DNA of 9,193 nucleotides from an uncultured Lachnospiraceae bacterium (GTDB lineage Bacteria > Bacillota > Clostridia > Lachnospirales > Lachnospiraceae): positions 1 to 9,193 of the forward strand of contig CATLGN010000046.1 in NCBI GenBank assembly GCA_949935685.1, read 5' to 3'. The notes below the pieces were generated by a model. That model was not told the DNA's origin. It made no database searches and was given only the letters and a program-made list of their open reading frames with translations. The position numbers were made by a program, and so were the translations under genes. Positions 5,557 through 9,193 of this stretch are shown here, piece after piece (position 1 is the first letter of the stretch; each line of letters opens with the position of its first letter).

Positions 5557-6879
5557 CTAATCCACCCTCCGGGCCTCCAGTTCACGCGTCATCTCTCCGC
5601 GCAGGCTGTCCAGCTTATAAAAATAGGTAAGCGCTGCGATCAATATGCACAAAACGACCGGAATCCAGATAAAGCATATTTCAATGTACGAAAGGGCTTT
5701 TTCCGTCTGGACTGCATTGGCCACATATCCTCCATTTTTTAAAAACGCGCCAATGATAAAGCTTGTCAATCCCATGCCGCCTTTTACAAAAAATCCCTGA
5801 AACGCCGCAATCAGGCCTGCCACGCTCGCATTCTTCTTATATTCTGAATAGTCGATGACATCCGGCTGCATGGCAAAGGTAACTCCGAAAATACCATAAA
5901 TCCCCAATCCTGTAATGACCAATCCGGTCAGCAGACATACTGCTTGGTTCCGTCCGATGTAAATAAGCAGATCTCCCGCTATGTACAAAATAATGCTGAA
6001 AAACATTAGGCTTCTCTTGCTGTACTTCTTCTCCAACGCAGGGAGCAAAAGCAACATCGGCAATCCGGACAAAATCCCCAGAATCCCTACAAGCGACAGC
6101 CACTCTGTCTTTCCCAAGTTATATTTGAAATAATAAATAACCGTTGTGCTTCTTACCACGTAAAGAGAAAAGTAAAACAGATTCAGCAGAAACAGTATCC
6201 ACGCCTGCCCGGTAAGCCCCTTGAACTCCTCTTTCAAGGAAGAATGCATCTGGCTGACGGTAGGGGGCACCACTTCCTCCGTACTCGCAAACGTCAGAAA
6301 AAAGATAAACATCGCTACAATACCATAGATTGTCATTGTGACAAGATACCCTCTCGCTTCATTGTTTCCGCCAAAAAAGCGCACCAATGGCTCCGTAATC
6401 GTCATTACGATCGCCGTCCCGGCCATTGCGCAGACCATTCTTGTGGAAACCAGAATATCCCTTTCATGGATATCGGAAGTAAGCCTTGGCACAATCGTAT
6501 TAAGCGGTATATTTACAACGGTGTATGCCGTACAGAGAAGGCAGTACGTCACATATGCCCATATCAGTTTTCCATTACTCCCAAAGTCAGGAATATAAAA
6601 AGTCAGAAATGTAAAAATCGCAAACGGCACGGCCCCCACCAAAAAATAAGGTCTCCCCTGTCCCCATTTTGTATGGGTCCGGTCTACAATCAGGCCCATT
6701 CCCGTATCCGTGAGCGCATCAATAAATTTTGTCACCAGCATCATTGTCCCGGCCGCAGCCGCCGTAATCCCAAACACATCCGTATAAAAGACCATAAGAT
6801 AAGACGCCATCGTACTGAAGACCAAATTGCATCCAAGATCTCCAATTCCGTATCCTATGCGCTTTCCCCATTTTCCCAT
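5557..6879 (-). CDS. GPH-family (MFS) sugar:cation symporter
   Basis: A 440-residue polytopic membrane protein, mostly hydrophobic, consistent with 12 membrane helices. It shows family features of glycoside-pentoside-hexuronide symporters (MelB, XynP and UidB relatives): an N-terminal GYGIGDLG, then TKFIDALTDTGMGLIVDRT with the acidic residues that bind the coupling cation in MelB relatives, a KWGQGRPYFL loop, and PDVIDYSEY in the C-terminal half. It should import a sugar, glycoside or polyol with Na+ or H+. The substrate is not readable. I chose ATG 6879, with GGGAG six bases upstream. A longer frame to 6936 would encode the hairpin at 6902-6936 as its N-terminus. The gene follows the SDR gene on the same strand after 142 bases and precedes the HAD remnant by four, so the three formed one operon. 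Confidence 0.9.
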   Translation of the reverse strand: MGKWGKRIGYGIGDLGCNLVFSTMASYLMVFYTDVFGITAAAAGTMMLVTKFIDALTDTGMGLIVDRTHTKWGQGRPYFLVGAVPFAIFTFLTFYIPDFGSNGKLIWAYVTYCLLCTAYTVVNIPLNTIVPRLTSDIHERDILVSTRMVCAMAGTAIVMTITEPLVRFFGGNNEARGYLVTMTIYGIVAMFIFFLTFASTEEVVPPTVSQMHSSLKEEFKGLTGQAWILFLLNLFYFSLYVVRSTTVIYYFKYNLGKTEWLSLVGILGILSGLPMLLLLPALEKKYSKRSLMFFSIILYIAGDLLIYIGRNQAVCLLTGLVITGLGIYGIFGVTFAMQPDVIDYSEYKKNASVAGLIAAFQGFFVKGGMGLTSFIIGAFLKNGGYVANAVQTEKALSYIEICFIWIPVVLCILIAALTYFYKLDSLRGEMTRELEARRVD

Positions 6880-6901
6880 ATCCTTCTCCCTTCTAAATAA
6901 A

Positions 6902-6936
6902 GTGTCTGCCATATCTTCCTTCAACATGGCAGACAC
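6902..6936 (-). terminator. 11-bp perfect hairpin between SDR and symporter genes (attenuator-like)
   Basis: Bases 6902-6912 and 6926-6936 are perfect reverse complements around a 13-base loop. On the minus strand the stem is followed by TTTATTTAG, a poor but visible T-rich tract, and then by the symporter ribosome site. It could be a leaky terminator that lowers symporter expression relative to the SDR gene, an mRNA processing or stability hairpin, or a dyad operator. The T-tract is interrupted, so termination is only one option. Confidence 0.4.
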
Positions 6937-7021
6937 CTGAAACGTATGGTTTTATTATCATACTTGTGGCATCCCGAAACACATGTCGCGGCATGCATCT
7001 TCTATAAACAGGTCTCCCCGC

Positions 7022-7798
7022 TTAGAAACACGTAAAAGCACCGTCAATAATAAAATCTGAACCTGTCGTAAAAGTACTTGTATCACCAGCCAGATACACG
7101 CAGATGGATTCCAGTTCCTCCGGCATCCCCATCCTGCCAAGGGGTGCCATCGCATTCCATTTCTCAATCAGGGGAACCAGCGTCGGGGAATTCAGCGTCA
7201 GTTCCGTTCCGATATATCCCGGGCTGATGCTGTTAACACGCACGCCCCGTTTTGTCCATTCGATTGCCAGCGATTTTGTGAGCTGGATGACGCCCGCCTT
7301 CGATGCGTTATATGCACACTGCGGCTGCGGCACATTGACGATATGCGCCGACATGGATGCTGTATTAATGATAGAGCCGCCCCCATGTTCCAGCATGTAT
7401 TTTCCTGCCGCAATATCTGTCAGGAAAATGCCGTTCAGATTGATGTTGATCACTTTGTTCCACTGTTCATAGGTCATTTCCTCCGCAGGGGCATTTATAC
7501 AGATGCCGGCATTGTTATGGCAGAAATCAAGCCCTCCCAGCTCCCTTACCACCTCTGCAACCATTTCATCCACCTGCTTCTTGTCGGTGCAGTCTGTGCG
7601 GATGGCAATCACTTTCCTGCCTGTCTTCTCTGCCAGTTCCGCCGCTGTCTTTTGCGCCTCGTCATAATCCAGATCCACGATCGCTACATCTGCGCCCGCT
7701 TCCGCAAACGCCTTTGCAGTGCTCTTTCCAATCCCCCTCGCTGCGCCTGTTACAAATCCTTTTTTCCCGTCCAGTCTCATTTTTTCAATAATTCCCAT
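7022..7798 (-). CDS. Classical SDR oxidoreductase, probable sugar/polyol dehydrogenase
   Basis: A 258-residue classical short-chain dehydrogenase of standard length. Seen: nucleotide-binding TGAARGIG (17-24), Asp42 at the end of the second strand (VDLD), which favours NAD(H) over NADP(H), NNAG (95-98), catalytic YNASK (Tyr163, Lys167) with Ser150 (or Ser148) before it, and the SPGYIGTEL segment near 192-200. The stretch MSAHIVNVPQPQCAYNASKAG resembles mannitol/sorbose reductase-type SDRs, so a polyol-ketose interconversion in the cytoplasm is a reasonable guess, fitting the symporter downstream. The substrate remains unproven. The start has AAGGAG about seven bases upstream. It is the first gene of the minus-strand operon, driven by the promoter at 7882-7854 and lying opposite the ROK repressor gene. 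Confidence 0.9.
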   Translation of the reverse strand: MGIIEKMRLDGKKGFVTGAARGIGKSTAKAFAEAGADVAIVDLDYDEAQKTAAELAEKTGRKVIAIRTDCTDKKQVDEMVAEVVRELGGLDFCHNNAGICINAPAEEMTYEQWNKVININLNGIFLTDIAAGKYMLEHGGGSIINTASMSAHIVNVPQPQCAYNASKAGVIQLTKSLAIEWTKRGVRVNSISPGYIGTELTLNSPTLVPLIEKWNAMAPLGRMGMPEELESICVYLAGDTSTFTTGSDFIIDGAFTCF

Positions 7799-7820
7799 AA
7801 TGCTCTCCTTCTTTAAACTT

Positions 7821-7832
7821 ATTTTGTAAAAT
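7821..7832. promoter_or_regulatory. Operator-like dyad in the SDR leader
   Basis: The site attttgtaaaat has perfect 5-bp arms around GT and lies just downstream of the SDR promoter. Its reverse complement, attttacaaaat, nearly matches the two repeats near the ROK start (7966-7976 and 7978-7988). One repressor may thus bind both sides of the divergent region. The ROK protein is the natural candidate. Confidence 0.5.
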
Positions 7833-7853
7833 CATTTATCAAATTATATTCAC

Positions 7854-7882
7854 ATAATAGCAAGCCAACTATGACTCGTCAA
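7854..7882 (-). promoter_or_regulatory. Promoter of the SDR-symporter operon
   Basis: On the minus strand TTGACG (7882-7877) and TATTAT (7859-7854) are 17 bases apart, each one mismatch from consensus. Transcription should start near 7847, about 49 bases before the SDR ATG and just before the operator-like dyad at 7832-7821. Confidence 0.75.
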
Positions 7883-7952
7883 TATGTATTAATTCATATA
7901 AAATTAGAATGATTTTTATAAATACTATCCAATAGAATCTTTCCTCTTTTTT

Positions 7953-7961
7953 TGATATAAT
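7953..7961 (+). promoter_or_regulatory. Extended -10 promoter of the ROK gene
   Basis: TGATATAAT is a perfect TATAAT (7956-7961) with a TGN extension. No good -35 is found 16-18 bases upstream (TAGAAT at 7933 is the best), which suits an extended -10 promoter. A run of T lies just before it. Confidence 0.6.
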
Positions 7962-7988
7962 GTAAATTTACAAAATAATTTTACAAAT
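7961..7988. promoter_or_regulatory. Repeated operator-like sites at the ROK start
   Basis: The block holds a perfect 12-bp palindrome, tgtaaatttaca (7961-7972), and two direct near-copies, atttacaaaat (7966-7976) and attttacaaat (7978-7988), 12 bases apart. It begins at the last base of the -10 box and ends just before the ribosome site GGGAGAG, so a bound protein would block the promoter. Autoregulation by the ROK protein is inferred. Confidence 0.5.
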
Positions 7989-8002
7989 CAGGGAGAGATA
8001 TT

Positions 8003-9013
8003 ATGGCAAAGAGCATAACACCGAACCAAATCAAGCAGAACAACCGCAGCCTGATCTACCATTGTATCTATAAAAAAAGGAAAATCTCCCAGCAGGAAAT
8101 CTCCTACGAACTGCATCTGAGCCGTCCCACTGTCACAGCCAACCTGGCAGGCATGGAGAATGACGGACTGGTCATGAAAAATGGACTAATCGATACGGAA
8201 TTTGTGGGCCGGAAAGCCACTGCATACTCCATTGTATCGGATTATCGTATCAGTATCGGTGTGGAAATTTTAAAAAAAGAGATTAAGATGATAGCTGTCA
8301 GCCTTTATGGTGAAAAAATTGACCGCGCTACATTTGACATTACTTTTGAACATAAAGAATCCTATTTTGAAACTGTATGCAAAAAAATACTGGAATTTAA
8401 AAACATGCTTGGAATCAGGGATGAACGGGTTCTTGGCATCGGCTTTGCCATACAGGGACTGACTACCCCGGATGGGCAGACGATACTGTACGGCAAAATC
8501 CTGTCATGCACCGGGCTGTCCATTTCAGAATTTTCCCGTCATCTTCCCTACCCGTGCACCTTCATTCATGATGCCGACAGTGCCGCCCTTTCAGAATTAT
8601 GGGTTTCACCGGAACTTTCGGATGGCTTTTACCTCTCCCTGAGCAGACATCTGGGAGCCGCTATTATCTCCAGGCGTATAATCCTGTCCGGAAAGCACGG
8701 CCATAATTCTACGATCGAGCACATACAGATGCGAACTGACGGTACCAAGTGCTATTGCGGTCGGCATGGATGTATGGAAACACTGCTTTCCCTTGAATCC
8801 CTGCTGCAGGAGAATGAAACCCTTGATGATTTTTTCCAGAATGTAAGAAGCGGGGATTCTTCCGCTTCCGGCCGTTGGAACCGTTTCCTTACGGATTTGG
8901 CCGATGCCGTCCACCGGGAGAAGAAAAAATCCGTTGTGGCCCAGCTCAAATACCAGCCAACCCAGGAACGAAAAAAGGCAGCGCCAAAAAAGAGCGCGGA
9001 AAAGGAGCGGTAA
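8003..9013 (+). CDS. ROK-family transcriptional repressor, C-terminus truncated and fused to a foreign tail
   Basis: The ORF encodes 336 residues. Residues about 8-60 form a winged helix-turn-helix (ISQQEISYELHLSRPTVTANL) as in XylR/NagC repressors. A ROK sugar-binding domain follows with Asp190 and the zinc motif CYCGRHGCME (250-259), with His240 the likely fourth zinc ligand. The usual GExGH is changed to STIEH, losing the sugar-contacting Glu. Full-length relatives have about 380-400 residues with roughly 100-120 after the zinc motif. Here ROK-like sequence stops near residue 304 (about base 8914), and a Lys-rich tail (REKKKSVVAQLK...KKSAEKER) replaces the last part of the fold. The tail resembles, from memory, C-termini of conjugative-element proteins encoded before TTRAP genes. 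The ATG has GGGAGAG ahead. It probably repressed the SDR-symporter operon; the truncated product may be unstable or inactive. Confidence 0.85.
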   Translation: MAKSITPNQIKQNNRSLIYHCIYKKRKISQQEISYELHLSRPTVTANLAGMENDGLVMKNGLIDTEFVGRKATAYSIVSDYRISIGVEILKKEIKMIAVSLYGEKIDRATFDITFEHKESYFETVCKKILEFKNMLGIRDERVLGIGFAIQGLTTPDGQTILYGKILSCTGLSISEFSRHLPYPCTFIHDADSAALSELWVSPELSDGFYLSLSRHLGAAIISRRIILSGKHGHNSTIEHIQMRTDGTKCYCGRHGCMETLLSLESLLQENETLDDFFQNVRSGDSSASGRWNRFLTDLADAVHREKKKSVVAQLKYQPTQERKKAAPKKSAEKER

Positions 9014-9017
9014 GAAA

Positions 9018-9193
9018 ATGAACGATTTTACATTTGAGGAACAGAATTTGGTGTGCATCTACAACGGTTCCGGCACCCGTGAGGGCGTGATTGCTGCCCT
9101 CACCGAGATGCGGGGCTATCTGGAGCCGGACGAGGATGAGCTGTGCTCCCTCACTGACAGCGCCCTTTCCAAGCTGGGACGTATGACCGATGC
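9018..9193 (+). CDS. Transposon-transfer-assisting (TTRAP-like) protein, N-terminal part
   Basis: The ATG at 9018 has AAAGGAG (9001-9007) ten bases before it and is four bases after the stop of the chimeric ROK frame. Fifty-eight codons are visible before the window ends. MNDFTFEEQNLVCIYN, then TREGVIAALTEMRGYL and LTDSALSKLGRMTDA, matches from memory the small TTRAP family of Tn1549/CTn-type conjugative transposons. The family name implies a role in transfer, but its biochemistry is not established. The full protein is probably about 65-75 residues, so only the end is missing. Base composition is visibly more GC-rich than in the ROK gene. It marks the edge of mobile-element DNA continuing to the right. 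Confidence 0.8.
   Translation, partial: MNDFTFEEQNLVCIYNGSGTREGVIAALTEMRGYLEPDEDELCSLTDSALSKLGRMTD

Noticed and set aside
6880..6936. Symporter start at 6936
   Set aside because: The extra 19 residues are encoded by the 11-bp hairpin. ATG 6879 has GGGAG six bases upstream and matches the usual N-terminus.
6944..6963. Possible hairpin gtatg/catac after the SDR gene
   Set aside because: The stem is only 5 bp with a 10-base AT loop and no T-tract, too weak to call.

Overview
The window looks like a chromosomal accessory region of a gut-type Firmicute, most likely a Clostridia/Lachnospiraceae relative. The support is indirect: mid-GC coding DNA with AGGAGG-type ribosome sites, a BlaI/BlaR1 pair with a Gram-positive style class D beta-lactamase lipoprotein, a class M-like sirtuin, and at the right edge a gene of the type carried by Tn1549-like conjugative elements. 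No species call is possible from the sequence alone.

Layout, left to right. (1) 2-631 (+): the 3' part of a probable MBL-fold hydrolase gene. (2) 678-1550 (+): a sirtuin with the Asn/Gln active-site signature of the macrodomain-linked (SirTM) class. (3) 1587-1820: a 234-bp non-coding element bounded by perfect 33-bp inverted repeats, with further hairpins inside. (4) 1922-4195 (+): a consensus promoter with a BlaI-type operator, then blaI and a full-length blaR1 one base apart. (5) 5242-4238 (-): a class D serine beta-lactamase gene, convergent with blaR1. (6) 5552-5312 (-): the 5' third of a HAD-family sugar phosphatase/phosphomutase gene, frameshifted and cut off next to the beta-lactamase promoter. 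(7) 7798-5557 (-): an SDR polyol/sugar dehydrogenase and a GPH-family sugar symporter. (8) 7799-8002: a divergent intergenic region with two promoters and repeated operator-like sites. (9) 8003-9013 (+): a ROK-family repressor gene whose last third is missing and replaced in frame by an unrelated lysine-rich tail. (10) 9018-end (+): the start of a transposon-transfer-assisting (TTRAP-like) gene.

How it fits together. BlaR1 should sense beta-lactams through its outer penicillin-binding domain and use its HELQH metalloprotease domain to relieve BlaI repression. The lipid-anchored class D enzyme is the obvious output, although its own promoter lacks a good BlaI operator. The right half was probably a sugar or polyol catabolic operon (SDR, GPH symporter, HAD phosphatase) under a divergent ROK repressor. 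It has been damaged at both ends: the HAD gene is broken where the beta-lactamase module begins, and the ROK gene is broken where mobile-element DNA begins. The window therefore reads as a mosaic of at least three blocks, and the two gene-truncating junctions and the large palindrome are its most informative parts.
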